Shown here piece after piece: positions 9,697 through 18,537 of a DNA stretch of 64,000 nucleotides. The position numbers were made by a program, and so were the translations under genes. The notes beneath the pieces are model-generated. The model was not told the origin of the DNA and did no database searches. It saw nothing but the letters and a program-made list of their open reading frames with translations. Position 1 is the first letter of the stretch; each line of letters begins with the position of its first letter. This DNA comes from Arthrobacter sp. MN05-02 (GTDB lineage Bacteria; Actinomycetota; Actinomycetes; Actinomycetales; Micrococcaceae): NCBI GenBank assembly GCA_004001285.1, contig AP018697.1, positions 1,488,001 to 1,552,000 on the forward strand, written 5' to 3'.

Positions 9697-11130
9697 TCAG
9701 TCGCCCTTGCGTCCGAACACGATGTCGTCCCAGCTGGGGACGCTGGAGCGCTTCGGCTTGACGCGGCGCTCGGGGCCGGCCTCGGCTGCGTCCTTCGCGG
9801 CGTCCTTGCCCTGATCCTTGACCGGGTGCTTGCCCGCGTTCTTGACCGGACGCTCGGCGGCATCCTTGTCCGGGCCCTTCGCTGCCGCCGTGGTGCCGCG
9901 GCCGCCACCCCGTGCCGCCGGCGAGTCCGCCGCCTGCTGCGCTGCTGCCGGCGGTTGGAGCCTGCGCGTCGGCCGCGCGAAGATGCTGATCTCGCGGGTG
10001 TCCGTACTGACACCCTCGTACAGCCGCGGCGTGCCGTCGTCGTGGTGGGTGGCATCGGCGGATGTGCTGTCGAGGACGTCACCGCTCGGACCGTCGTCGG
10101 CGGATTCCTCGTCGGTGCCGTGGTCCGGGCCTTGGTTTGGGCCGTCGTCCGCGGCGGAGGCGTCGGCGCCCCCGGACCGAGGAGCGAGGGCCAGCCCCGG
10201 CATCGGGACGTCCTCGGCCTCCGGCGTCTCCCGGTCCGCGCCCTCGTCGCGGGGGTGGGCGGCGGGGATGCTCCCGCGTGTGAGCAGCTCGGCGAGGGCG
10301 TCGTCGCCCTCCTCGTCGGCGCCGAGGCGCTGGCCGCGGCGGGAGCGGAGCACGTCGAGCAGACCGTCCTGGTCCGGCGTCGGAGCCTCGTCCTCCTTCT
10401 CCGCCTCGAAGTCGAACACGCGGTCCGCCACGGCGCTGAGCCGACGCGAGGGGAGCGGTCCGTCGAGCGGCTCCAGCTCACTGAGCACCTGCGCCCAGCG
10501 GTTGGCGTTGGCGACGGTCTTGCGCGTGGGGTTGTACGTCCACTGGGCGGGAGGCTGTTCGCCGAGGTCCACGGCCGAATCGTCCGGCAGGTCGAAGGAC
10601 GCCTCGACGTGCCAGGAGCCGTCCGGACGCCGCCAGGAGTCCCACTCGAGCGACACGGGGTCGATCCCGTAACTCTGGACACGGAAGGCGACCATGTCCC
10701 CGAGCAGTGCCGGGTCGTCGCCGAAGGCCGAACGGTAGCCGTCGTGGCTGGGCAGCGGCGTGGCGACCTCCACCCGCTGGGCCAGGTAGGCCACGTAGTC
10801 GCGCTCCGCACGCACCGGTCCCTCGTACCGCTCGACGTGAGCGAGATCGAGTCCGGATTCCGCGGCGACCTGTTCGGCCGTCGCGCCCGAGCGGATACGC
10901 GACTGGATGTCCCGGGGGGTCAGGTGCACCGGGGGTCTCGGCGCTTTCGGGGTCTTCGGACGGACCGGCTCCGGAGCCTCGGGTGATGCTGCCAGGGGTG
11001 CTCCCGGGGCCCGGTTGCTCGCGGCACGCAGCGCATCGTCGATGGGCAGGCGGTAGGACGTGCCTTCCCCGCCGCTCAACAGCAGATGTTCGCCATCCTC
11101 ATGGACACCCACCAGGCGTAACTCCTGCAT
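9697..11130 (-). CDS. sepH: septation protein SepH (DUF3071)
   Basis: SepH is an actinobacterial cell-division protein that stimulates FtsZ assembly. The 477-residue protein has the conserved N-terminal DUF3071 domain (MQELRLVGVHEDGEHLLL; helix-turn-helix-like HLTPRDIQSRIRSGATAEQV near residues 70-90; RVEVATPL) and the short conserved C-terminal motif SVPSWDDIVFG. Between them is a long acidic, low-complexity linker followed by Lys/Ala-rich repeats near the end (DKDAAERPVKNAGKHPVKDQ). ATG 11130 follows a TTG at 11133. The gene is transcribed away from DUF4193, with about 190 bases between the starts. Confidence 0.85.
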   Translation of the reverse strand: MQELRLVGVHEDGEHLLLSGGEGTSYRLPIDDALRAASNRAPGAPLAASPEAPEPVRPKTPKAPRPPVHLTPRDIQSRIRSGATAEQVAAESGLDLAHVERYEGPVRAERDYVAYLAQRVEVATPLPSHDGYRSAFGDDPALLGDMVAFRVQSYGIDPVSLEWDSWRRPDGSWHVEASFDLPDDSAVDLGEQPPAQWTYNPTRKTVANANRWAQVLSELEPLDGPLPSRRLSAVADRVFDFEAEKEDEAPTPDQDGLLDVLRSRRGQRLGADEEGDDALAELLTRGSIPAAHPRDEGADRETPEAEDVPMPGLALAPRSGGADASAADDGPNQGPDHGTDEESADDGPSGDVLDSTSADATHHDDGTPRLYEGVSTDTREISIFARPTRRLQPPAAAQQAADSPAARGGGRGTTAAAKGPDKDAAERPVKNAGKHPVKDQGKDAAKDAAEAGPERRVKPKRSSVPSWDDIVFGRKGD

Positions 11131-11316
11131 CAATTCCTCCAGCCGACAATAATTGCTACGTGAAACTTTGCCATTGAATGTCGGCCTTTCCTACTACGCG
11201 AGAAGGCGTGGCGGCCGGCATACCGGGAGCGGGCACAAATCCCGGTCCCTCGGCGTTGTTGGAGCCGGAGGGGCGGATCCCCGGCATGGCCAGACAGTAT
11301 GGAGCGGAAGACAGGT

Positions 11317-11628
11317 ATGACGACAGACTACGACGCGCCGCGCACGGCGGTCGACGACGGCTCGAACGAGCGGACGGACGAGCTCGCGGGGCATCGGCCG
11401 GCAGGGCAGACCGCGCTGACGAACCCACCGGTCGACGACGACGAGCTCGCAGCGGCGGACTCGTACGATCTCCCGGGGGCGGATCTCTCCAGCGAGGAGA
11501 TCTCGGTGCAGATCCTGGCTGCGCAGGCCGACGAGTTCACCTGCGCCTCGTGCTTCCTCGTGCGTCACCGCTCGCAGATCGCACTCGAGAGGGGCGGGCA
11601 GCTGTACTGCGTGGACTGCGAGGGCTGA
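11317..11628 (+). CDS. DUF4193 family zinc-ribbon-like protein
   Basis: A 103-residue acidic protein of the DUF4193 family, nearly universal in Actinobacteria and of unknown function. The start MTTDYDAPR is the family's usual beginning; GGAGCGGAAGACAGG lies just upstream as ribosome-binding region. The C-terminal half carries two CxxC pairs (CASC, CVDC) that probably bind one zinc ion, preceded by the conserved segment LPGADLSSEEISVQILAAQ. Homologous to Rv2699c of M. tuberculosis by my recollection, which sits beside a dut-linked DUF3093 gene as here. Confidence 0.85.
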   Translation: MTTDYDAPRTAVDDGSNERTDELAGHRPAGQTALTNPPVDDDELAAADSYDLPGADLSSEEISVQILAAQADEFTCASCFLVRHRSQIALERGGQLYCVDCEG

Positions 11629-11644
11629 CACGGCCGGAGCAGGT

Positions 11645-11683
11645 GCGACGCCGTCGCCGGTCCGTGACCGACGGCGGCGACGC
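11645..11683. terminator. bidirectional hairpin between convergent DUF4193 and DUF3093
   Basis: An 18-base arm pairs, with a few mismatches, with an 18-base arm three bases away (11645-11662 and 11666-11683). There is no T-tract, as is common for actinobacterial terminators. Confidence 0.45.
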
Positions 11684-11717
11684 CGTTTCGGCCGGACGTC
11701 GGCGCCGACCCGCGGGA

Positions 11718-12194
11718 TCAGGCCGCGAGAGCGGCTGCGAGGCGTTCCGGGGTCCGGGACGAGGTCAGCCAGTAGGGCGTGCGGTCCTCGGGGTCCGTGA
11801 TCTCGATGCGCACCACCGGGGAGATCCAGCCCCTGATGCAGAGGTACGCGAGTCCGTTGAGGCCCGGTCCGCGCTGGTGCGTCGCATCGTCGCCACTGAA
11901 CCACTCCACCGAGCCCAGGTACTTCCGTTCGATGCTCGCGCGGCCGACGGTCAGCGTCGTCGCGGTGACGCTGATGCGCGGGGTCGACAGGATCAGCAGG
12001 GTGAACACGATGACGGCGACGACGAGCGCCGCTCCGTAGCCGAATCCCATCGAGATGGGAGCGAACATCACGATCACGGCCGAGGAGAAGCCTGCCGCGA
12101 TCAGCCAGATCCAGGGTGAGGGCCAGAGGCGCTCCTCGTACAGGACGGCTTGGTCGGATGTGTTGCGGGGTGCTTCCCCTGGCGCGCTGGACAT
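11718..12194 (-). CDS. DUF3093 membrane protein
   Basis: A 158-residue protein with two adjacent transmembrane helices near residues 27-45 (PWIWLIAAGFSSAVIVMF) and 50-70 (YGAALVVAVIVFTLLIL), then a cytoplasmic or PH-like beta-rich domain (ISVTATTLTVGRASIERKYL). It belongs to DUF3093, conserved next to dut in Actinobacteria; function unknown. It is transcribed divergently from dut across about 210 bases and convergently to DUF4193. Confidence 0.85.
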   Translation of the reverse strand: MSSAPGEAPRNTSDQAVLYEERLWPSPWIWLIAAGFSSAVIVMFAPISMGFGYGAALVVAVIVFTLLILSTPRISVTATTLTVGRASIERKYLGSVEWFSGDDATHQRGPGLNGLAYLCIRGWISPVVRIEITDPEDRTPYWLTSSRTPERLAAALAA

Positions 12195-12407
12195 GGAACC
12201 AGCATTCCATCATTTGCCCGGGGTCTCATCCCGGCGGACCGCAGGAGCGGAGGGCCGGGCACGGTCCCTGCCTCCCGGGGGCCGGGACGTCCCTCCCCGT
12301 CCCCGGGATCCGCCGCCGCCGGCGCCCGCGACTGTCAGGTGGGGCACCGGCAAAGGCGCTAAAGTGGGACGCTGGTAACCGGATAGCTTGCGTGGGAGAT
12401 GCGGTCA

Positions 12408-12908
12408 ATGGTTACACAGCAGGACCTCCCGGTCCAGATCTTGATGCTCGACGACGGTCTCGAGCCGCCTGCCTACGCCACCGACGGCGATGCGGGCGCG
12501 GACCTGCGCACCGCCGTCGACGTCGTCCTCGAGCCCGGTGCGCGGGCGCTCGTCCCCACGGGAGTAGCCCTGGCGCTTCCGCGCGGGTACGCGGGGCTCG
12601 TCCATCCGCGGTCCGGGCTCGCCGCACGCCACGGCCTGACCATCGTCAATGCGCCGGGCACCATCGACGCGGGCTACCGCGGGGAGATCAAGGTCTGCCT
12701 GCTCAACACGGACCGGACCGAGGCCGTGCGCCTCACCCGCGGTGACCGGATCGCCCAGCTGGTCATCCAGCGGGTCGAGCACGCGGTCTTCGCCGTGGTC
12801 GACGAGTTGCCCGACAGCGTGCGGGGCACGGGCGGCTTCGGGTCCACCGGCGGCTTCGGTGCCCTCGACGCCACACCCGCGGACCTCCGCTCCGCGGCCG
12901 GCGGCTGA
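12408..12908 (+). CDS. dut: dUTP diphosphatase
   Basis: Trimeric dUTPase hydrolysing dUTP to dUMP and pyrophosphate, which keeps uracil out of DNA and supplies dTMP synthesis. All family motifs are present: DAGADL (motif 1), PRSGLA (2), [11 protein letters not shown] (3), RGDRIAQLV (4) and the C-terminal arm [11 protein letters not shown] (5), which closes over the active site of a neighbouring subunit. ATG 12408 is preferred over ATG 12399 because GGGAG at 12394-12398 lies 9 bases before it and only one base before the other. 166 residues. Followed by DUF3710, as in other actinobacteria. Confidence 0.93.
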   Translation: MVTQQDLPVQILMLDDGLEPPAYATDGDAGADLRTAVDVVLEPGARALVPTGVALALPRGYAGLVHPRSGLAARHGLTIVNAPGTIDAGYRGEIKVCLLNTDRTEAVRLTRGDRIAQLVIQRVEHAVFAVVDELPDSVRGTGGFGSTGGFGALDATPADLRSAAGG

Positions 12909-12976
12909 CGCCTCCCGCAGGCCTCCGCCAGAAGCATCGCATCCCCACGAGAACCTCATCAGGAAAGGACCCGGAC

Positions 12977-13788
12977 ATGGCTTTGGGCGCCTCAGGAAGA
13001 AGAAGCAGGACGACACCGCCGACGCGCCGCTGACGCAGGAGCCGGCGGCTGACGCCGTCGAGGACGCACCGGAGCCGGCGGACGCACCGGCAGCAGCGCG
13101 GAACGACGCGGAAGCCACCCTCGAGCCGTCCGCTCCCGCGGGCCACGTGTCGAGTGCCGACTACGACCGCGCCGTCCAGGGTCCTTTCGACGCCTCCGAA
13201 CAGGACACCGACCACGGCTACATCGACCTCGGCGCCCTGCGCATCAATGCCGCCGAAGGACTGCAGCTGCGCCTCGAGGTGGAGGAACGCAGCAAGCGGG
13301 TCATCGCGGTGACGCTGGATCTCGCAGGATCCACCCTGCAGCTCCAGGCCTTCGCGGCTCCCAAGACGGAGGGGCTCTGGGACGAGATCAGGGAGCAGAT
13401 CGGGACCTCCGTCGGCTCCCAGGGCGGAACCGTCGAGGAGCGCCCCGGACGCCTCGGCACCGAGCTGCTCGCCAAGCTGCCGGCACAGACCCCCGACGGG
13501 CAGGCCGGCTTCCGCGTCGCCCGCTTCGTGGGGATCAACGGACCCCGCTGGTTCCTCCGCGGGGTCTTCGGCGGCCCCGCGGCCCTGAACCCGAGCGCCG
13601 CGGCGCCCATCGAGAAGCTGTTCCGCAGCGTCGTCGTGGTCCGTGGCGAGCACCCCCTGCCACCTCGGGAGCTGTTGCAGCTCCGGCTGCCGAAGGACGC
13701 CGCAGCAGGCCCACCGGCCGCTCCGGCCGCCGCCCGCCCGGACCTGAACCCGCTGGAGCGCGGGCCCGAGATCACCGAGACCCGCTAG
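12977..13788 (+). CDS. DUF3710 family protein, apparent frame break just after the start
   Basis: About 270 residues of the DUF3710 family, a conserved actinobacterial protein of unknown function next to dut. An acidic Ala/Pro-rich N-terminus is followed by the folded domain (YIDLGALRINAAEGLQLRLE to about residue 230). The only good start is ATG 12977 with AGGAAAGGA 6-8 bases upstream, but it is out of frame with the body. Adding one base at 12980-12986 gives MAFGRLRKKKQDD, a typical family N-terminus. No in-frame start exists upstream. So a one-base deletion, probably a sequence error, is the best reading. Confidence 0.8.
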
Positions 13789-13793
13789 CCGAC

Positions 13794-14153
13794 GTGCCCT
13801 CCCGGCAGCACGCACCAGGCCCGGCCGGTTCCTCCGTGCCGCCGGGCAGGCCCGCGGACACGTCCGGCGTGCCCACGGCGCTGCCGGAACGCGGCAGGAT
13901 CAAGGCGCGGGGCGTGATCGACCGGATCACCATCGCGCCCGTGACCGCATCGCCGTCGTTCACCGTCCTGGCGAGGATCGACCGGAACGGCGCCAGGGAG
14001 GACGTGCGCCTCATCTGGATGGGCCAGCGCCGCATCCCCGGCATGGAGGCCGGGGTAGCGTTGCGGTTCGAGGGCATGCTGAGCCGGGTCGACGGCCTGC
14101 CCACCGTGTACAACCCCCGCTACGAGATCATCGGCCGCCCCGAGGAGTCCTGA
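13794..14153 (+). CDS. OB-fold nucleic-acid-binding domain protein
   Basis: A 119-residue protein with a disordered N-terminus and a single OB-fold core (RGRIKARGVIDRITIAPVTA, then FTVLARIDRNGAREDVRLIW and a final NPRYEIIG). Such proteins sit between DUF3710 and DUF3159 in many actinobacteria. Nucleic-acid binding is inferred from the fold only. The start is GTG 13794, five bases after the DUF3710 stop, and its own stop directly abuts the ATG of the next gene, so all are likely one operon from dut onward. Confidence 0.75.
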   Translation: MPSRQHAPGPAGSSVPPGRPADTSGVPTALPERGRIKARGVIDRITIAPVTASPSFTVLARIDRNGAREDVRLIWMGQRRIPGMEAGVALRFEGMLSRVDGLPTVYNPRYEIIGRPEES

Positions 14154-14927
14154 ATGAGCCACCCCACGAACGAGCCCGGCGGGTCCGCCGAGCCTTCCGG
14201 CGCCGACGGACGCGCGGCCTTCCGGCCCGATCCGCAGCAGCACGGGCCGACGGCGGCCGACCTGGCCTCGCAGTACGCAGCCAGGTCCGGGGTGAAGCGC
14301 AACCACTCCGGCCAGATCGACGTCCTGTCCTCGATCGGCGGCGTGCAGGGACTCGCGGAGAGCATCGCACCGGGCCTGGTCTTCACCGTCCTCTTCACGA
14401 TCACGACCGACCTCCCGGTCTCGCTCATCGCGGCGCTCGCGGTCTCCGCCGTCTTCACCGGCATCCGGCTCGTCTCGCGCACGCCCGTCACACAGGCCCT
14501 CGCGGGACTCGTGGGCGTCGCCTTCTGCGCCTTCGTCGCCCTGCGCACGGGCAACGCGGAGGACTTCTTCCTCCCCGGGTTCTTCATCAACGGCGCCTAC
14601 ATCCTCGCGATGGCCGTGTCGGTGGTCCTCCGCTGGCCGTTCGCAGGACTCCTGTTCGGCCTCCTCCGCAACGAGGGCATCGAGTGGCGGAAGGATCCCG
14701 CCCGCGTCCGCGCGTACTCCCTCGCCACCTGGATCATCGTCACGGTGCTGGCGTTGCGCCTGGTGGTGCAGGTGCCGCTCTACCTGACGGAGAACGTGGC
14801 GGCGCTGGGATCCATGCGCGTGGCCATGGGCCTGCCGCTGTATGCCCTCGGGCTGTGGCTGGCGTGGGTCGTCTCCCGGCCACGCGCGGCCGCGGAGTCC
14901 GACTCGGGCATCGTCCCCGGCAGGTAG
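14154..14927 (+). CDS. DUF3159 integral membrane protein
   Basis: A 257-residue membrane protein of DUF3159 with about six predicted transmembrane helices (around LVFTVLFTITTDLPVSLIAA, the FCAFVALRT segment, AYILAMAVSVVLRWPFAGLL and WIIVTVLALRLVVQV). A hydrophilic N-terminus of about 45 residues precedes the conserved motif SGQIDVLSSIGGVQGL. Function is unknown; the distant similarity to intracellular septation protein A is a family-level note. Its ATG follows the stop of the OB-fold gene without a gap. Confidence 0.85.
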   Translation: MSHPTNEPGGSAEPSGADGRAAFRPDPQQHGPTAADLASQYAARSGVKRNHSGQIDVLSSIGGVQGLAESIAPGLVFTVLFTITTDLPVSLIAALAVSAVFTGIRLVSRTPVTQALAGLVGVAFCAFVALRTGNAEDFFLPGFFINGAYILAMAVSVVLRWPFAGLLFGLLRNEGIEWRKDPARVRAYSLATWIIVTVLALRLVVQVPLYLTENVAALGSMRVAMGLPLYALGLWLAWVVSRPRAAAESDSGIVPGR

Positions 14928-15094
14928 CCGCGACCTCCTCGTCCGCCGGAAGCCGTGCCCGCGGGTGGAGCTGCTGATCACCGGTGCGCAGGGCCCGGAC
15001 CCACGCGCGCACGGGGTCGACGAGTCCATCCACCTGGCTGACGTCGAGGAAGCGTGCCTGCCCGGGCAGGCACGCGGCCACCGGGCCCGCGCAG

Positions 15095-15772
15095 CTAGCT
15101 CCCGGCCCCGTCGCTCCGGGCCGAGAGCGCGACGCGCAGTTCGTCCTCCGCCGCGATCGCCGCGAGGAAGAACAGCTCGTCGCCGCTCTCGACGACGTCG
15201 TCGGGGCTCGGGGTGATGGGGGAGTCGTCCCTCAGCAGGGCCACCACGGCGCAGTCCTCCGGCAGCCGGATGGAGCCGATCGTCCCGCCCACGAGCGGGG
15301 AGTCCTGGGGGACGGTGAACTCCACGATCGAGGACACCCCGGTCTGGAGCGTCAGCAGGCGGACCAGGTCGCCGATCTCCACGGCTTCCTCCACGAGGGC
15401 CGTCATGAGGCGAGGGGTGTTGACGGCGACGTCGACACCCCAGGAGTCGTCGAACATCCAGTCGTTCTTCGGGTTGTTCACGCGCCCCACCGTGCGGCCC
15501 ACGCCGAACTCGCTCTTGGCCAGCAGCGACACCACGAGGTTGACCTTGTCGTCGCCGGTGGCGGACACCACGACGTCGGCCTCGTCCAGGCGGGCGTCCT
15601 TGAGCGTCGTCAGCTCGCACGCATCACCGATCAGCCACTTGGCCCCCTTGAGCCCGCTGCGGCCGATCACCTCCGGCTTCTCGTCGATGAGCAGGATCTC
15701 GTGCTTGTTGCCCAGCAGCTCCCGTGCGATGGACGAACCGACGCTCCCGGCCCCGGCGATGACGACCCTCAT
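15095..15772 (-). CDS. TrkA/RCK-family NAD-binding potassium-uptake regulator
   Basis: A 225-residue cytoplasmic RCK subunit. The N-terminal Rossmann motif is VIAGAGSVGSSIAREL, with an acidic residue closing beta-2 (ILLIDEKPEV), followed by a RCK_C domain (residues 135-215) ending AAEDELRVAL. It corresponds to CeoB of mycobacteria. Such proteins gate potassium transporters in response to NAD(H) or nucleotides. The start ATG overlaps the stop of the upstream TrkA gene by four bases, so the two form an operon and probably a hetero-oligomer. Confidence 0.85.
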   Translation of the reverse strand: MRVVIAGAGSVGSSIARELLGNKHEILLIDEKPEVIGRSGLKGAKWLIGDACELTTLKDARLDEADVVVSATGDDKVNLVVSLLAKSEFGVGRTVGRVNNPKNDWMFDDSWGVDVAVNTPRLMTALVEEAVEIGDLVRLLTLQTGVSSIVEFTVPQDSPLVGGTIGSIRLPEDCAVVALLRDDSPITPSPDDVVESGDELFFLAAIAAEDELRVALSARSDGAGS

Positions 15773-16443
15773 GAGAGATCCTCCCGTGGTGCGGCGGCGA
15801 GGATGCGGGCGATCTCGTCCGTCGCCGTCGTCTGCATCATGGCGTGCAGAATATCCCCTTGCTGGTAGCTGGTCCCGGCGGTCGGCAGGATCCCTTCCCC
15901 GAATCGGGTGAGGTACGCGATCCGGACACCACTCGCGGACTCGATGCTGCGCAGGGACCTGCCCAGCCAGGCGTCGCTCAACGCGAGCTCGGCGAGGATC
16001 AGCCGGCCGGAGGTCTCCCTGAAATCGCCGTTGATCGTCTGTTCCGGCAGGATGCGTCGCAGCACCTGGTCGGCGCTCCAGCGCACCGCGGCGACCGTGG
16101 GGATGCCGAGACGCTGGTAGATCTCAGCGCGCCCCGGGTCGTAGATACGGGCGACGACGTGCGGCACATGGAACGTCTCCCTCGCCACCCGGGTCGCGAG
16201 GATGTTGGAGTTGTCGCCGCTCGAGACGGCGGCGAAGGCATAGGCATCCTCGATCTCCGCGTGCTTGAGGGTCTCCCGGTCGAAGCCGACGCCCGTGACC
16301 TTGCGCCCGCCGAAGGACGACCGCAGGCGCCGGAAGGCGCGGTCGTCCTGGTCGATGATCGCCACCGAGTGACCGGATTCGTCGAGCGTATGGGCAAGGC
16401 TGACGCCTACCCTGCCGCATCCCATGATCACAAAATGAGCCAC
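15769..16443 (-). CDS. TrkA/RCK-family potassium-uptake regulator, second copy
   Basis: A 224-residue partner with Rossmann motif VIMGCGRVGVSLAHTL, beta-2 acidic end VAIIDQDDRAF and a C-terminal RCK_C domain. It corresponds to CeoC of mycobacteria. GTG 16443 (MAHFVIMGCGRVG) is preferred over GTG 16452 because AGGGG lies 8 bases before it. It is transcribed divergently from the APC permease, about 100 bases away. That arrangement suggests the RCK pair may regulate that permease; this is inference from position. Confidence 0.85.
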   Translation of the reverse strand: MAHFVIMGCGRVGVSLAHTLDESGHSVAIIDQDDRAFRRLRSSFGGRKVTGVGFDRETLKHAEIEDAYAFAAVSSGDNSNILATRVARETFHVPHVVARIYDPGRAEIYQRLGIPTVAAVRWSADQVLRRILPEQTINGDFRETSGRLILAELALSDAWLGRSLRSIESASGVRIAYLTRFGEGILPTAGTSYQQGDILHAMMQTTATDEIARILAAAPREDLS

Positions 16444-16532
16444 CGGGGGCACCCCTGATTCTTGGTGTAGATCCTGCCGTTCCCTGCCGTACCAGCATCA
16501 AGCCTAGTGGCTGGTTCCCAGCGGCGACGCGC

Positions 16533-16538
16533 TAGTCT
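16533..16538 (+). promoter_or_regulatory. -10 box of a probable leaderless permease transcript
   Basis: TAGTCT ends 7 bases before GTG 16546, and there is no Shine-Dalgarno sequence in between. Confidence 0.45.
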
Positions 16539-16545
16539 GTGGGCT

Positions 16546-18537
16546 GTGCTGACTTTTCTCGAGGCCGTCAAGCGGGTGCTGGTGGGCAAGCCCTTCGCCA
16601 GCGACAGGCTGAGGAACAGGAGCCTGCCGAAGCGCCTCGCCATGCCCGTCTTCTCGGCGAGCGCGCTGTCCTCGGTGGCCTACGCCCCGGACGAGATCCT
16701 GCTGACGCTCGCGCTCGCGGGTGTGGCCTCCGTCGCCGTCTCGCCGTGGGTCGGCCTCGCCGTCATCGCCGTCCTGCTCGTCGTCGTCGCCTCCTACCGC
16801 CAGGCGGTGCACGCGTATCCCTCGGGCGGAGGGGACTACGAGATCGCCAAGCGGAACATCGGACCCCGCGCCGGCACCACCGTGGCGTCCGCGCTGATGA
16901 TCGACTACCTGCTCACCGTGGCCGTCTCGGTATCCGCCGCCGCGCAGTACGTCGTCTCGCTCGCGCCCGACCTCGAGAGTGGGCGCGTCGCCCTCGCCGT
17001 CGTCGGTGTCGCGGTGCTCGTGCTGCTGAACCTGCGCGGCATCACGCGCGGTATCCGCGCCCGCGCGGTCATCACCTATGCCTTCCTCGCCGGGATCTTC
17101 GCCCTGTGCGCCACCGGCATCGGCCAGGCCCTCACGGGGACGCTCGCGCAGGCGCCCAGCGCGCGGTTCGAGATCGTCCCGGACGCCGCCCTCGACGCCG
17201 GCCTCGTGGGGCTGGCCGGCGCGCTCCTGATCCTCCGGGCGTTCTCCGCAGGTGCTGCGGCCCTGACAGGCCTGGAAGGGCCCGGTTCGAACGTGCCGCG
17301 CTTCGAGGTCCCGCAGGGCCGCAACGCGGCGACGACGCTCGTGATCCTCGGCGTCGTCGCCTCGGCGATGCTCGCCGGCGTCCTCTACCTCGCGAACGCC
17401 ACCCGCGTGCACGTGGTTCAGGATCCGCAGGCCCAGCTGCTGCTCGACGGTGCGCCCGTCCCGGACGACTACATCCAGGCGCCCGTGGTCAGTCAGCTGG
17501 CGAGGACCGTCTTCGACGCCGGGTCTCCCGCCTTCTACGCGGTCGTGGCGGTGACCGCCCTGATCCTGCTCCTCGCGGCCCACGCCGCCTTCAACGCATT
17601 CCCCGTGCTCGCGTCCATCCTCGCGACGGACGGCTACCTGCCGCGCCAGCTGCGCACCCGCGGGGACAGGCTCACGTTCAGCAACGGCATCCTCGCCCTC
17701 GGGCTGGGGGCCATTGTCCTGATCCTCGTGTTCCGGGCCGACGTCACGGCGCTGGTGCAGCTGTACATCGTGGGGGTGTTCGTCTCCTTCACCGGCGGCC
17801 AGCTGGGCCTCATCCGGCACTGGAACAGGACCCTCCGCAGCACGGTGGGCAAGCAGGAGCGGTGGAGGATCCACAAGTCCCGTGCCATCAACTCCCTCGG
17901 CTTCGGACTCACCGCCGCGGTCCTCGCCGTCATCCTCGTCACCAAGTTCGAGCACGGCGCATGGATCGCGGTGCTCGCCATGGCGATCCTGTTCGCTGTC
18001 ATGCGCAGCATCAAGAAGCACTACGACGCCGTCGCCGAGGAACTAGCGATCGACGACGCGGTCCGCCTGCGCGCCCTGCCCTCACGCGTGCACGCCGTGA
18101 TCCTCGTCTCACACGTCCGGAAGCCGGTGCTGCGCGCCCTCGCCTTCGCCCGGGCCTCGCGCCCGTCGCGGCTGGACGCCATCACGGTCGACGTCGATCC
18201 CGAGCAGACCCGCCGAACCCTCGCCGACTGGGAGAAATACGAGATCCCGGTGCCGATCACCGTCCTCGCCTCGCCGTACCGCGACACCATCACACCGATC
18301 CTCGAGTACATCAGGACGATGCGCCGGGACTCACCCCGCGACCTCATCGTGGTCTACATCCCCGAGTACGTGGTGGGAAAGTGGTGGGAGCAGCTGGTCC
18401 ACAACCAGACCGCCCTCCGCATCAAGGCACGGCTGCACTTCGTGCCCGGCGTGATGGTCGCCAGCGTGCCGTGGCAGCTCGCGTCCTCCGACGCGGCCCC
18501 CGGATCTATCAGGACCTTAAGTAGGAAGACATCATGA
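16546..18537 (+). CDS. APC-superfamily permease (amino acid / potassium type)
   Basis: A 663-residue transporter with about twelve transmembrane helices in the first 500 residues and a cytoplasmic C-terminal domain of about 150 residues (AVILVSHVRKPVLRALAF, a UspA-like fold by appearance). The APC signature begins SASALSSVAYAPDEILLTLA and continues QAVHAYPSGGGDYEIAKRNI. Homologous to Rv2690c by recollection; the substrate is unproven, and the adjacent TrkA pair hints at potassium. GTG 16546 (MLTFLEAVKRVLVGK) is chosen over GTG 16507 because of the leaderless -10 box. The stop overlaps the next gene's ATG by four bases. Confidence 0.85.
   Translation: MLTFLEAVKRVLVGKPFASDRLRNRSLPKRLAMPVFSASALSSVAYAPDEILLTLALAGVASVAVSPWVGLAVIAVLLVVVASYRQAVHAYPSGGGDYEIAKRNIGPRAGTTVASALMIDYLLTVAVSVSAAAQYVVSLAPDLESGRVALAVVGVAVLVLLNLRGITRGIRARAVITYAFLAGIFALCATGIGQALTGTLAQAPSARFEIVPDAALDAGLVGLAGALLILRAFSAGAAALTGLEGPGSNVPRFEVPQGRNAATTLVILGVVASAMLAGVLYLANATRVHVVQDPQAQLLLDGAPVPDDYIQAPVVSQLARTVFDAGSPAFYAVVAVTALILLLAAHAAFNAFPVLASILATDGYLPRQLRTRGDRLTFSNGILALGLGAIVLILVFRADVTALVQLYIVGVFVSFTGGQLGLIRHWNRTLRSTVGKQERWRIHKSRAINSLGFGLTAAVLAVILVTKFEHGAWIAVLAMAILFAVMRSIKKHYDAVAEELAIDDAVRLRALPSRVHAVILVSHVRKPVLRALAFARASRPSRLDAITVDVDPEQTRRTLADWEKYEIPVPITVLASPYRDTITPILEYIRTMRRDSPRDLIVVYIPEYVVGKWWEQLVHNQTALRIKARLHFVPGVMVASVPWQLASSDAAPGSIRTLSRKTS

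Noticed and set aside
14740..15081. Minus-strand frame after the TrkA gene with fairly good GC3
   Set aside because: It runs antisense into DUF3159 and matches no family; the 167-base gap has no ribosome site for it.
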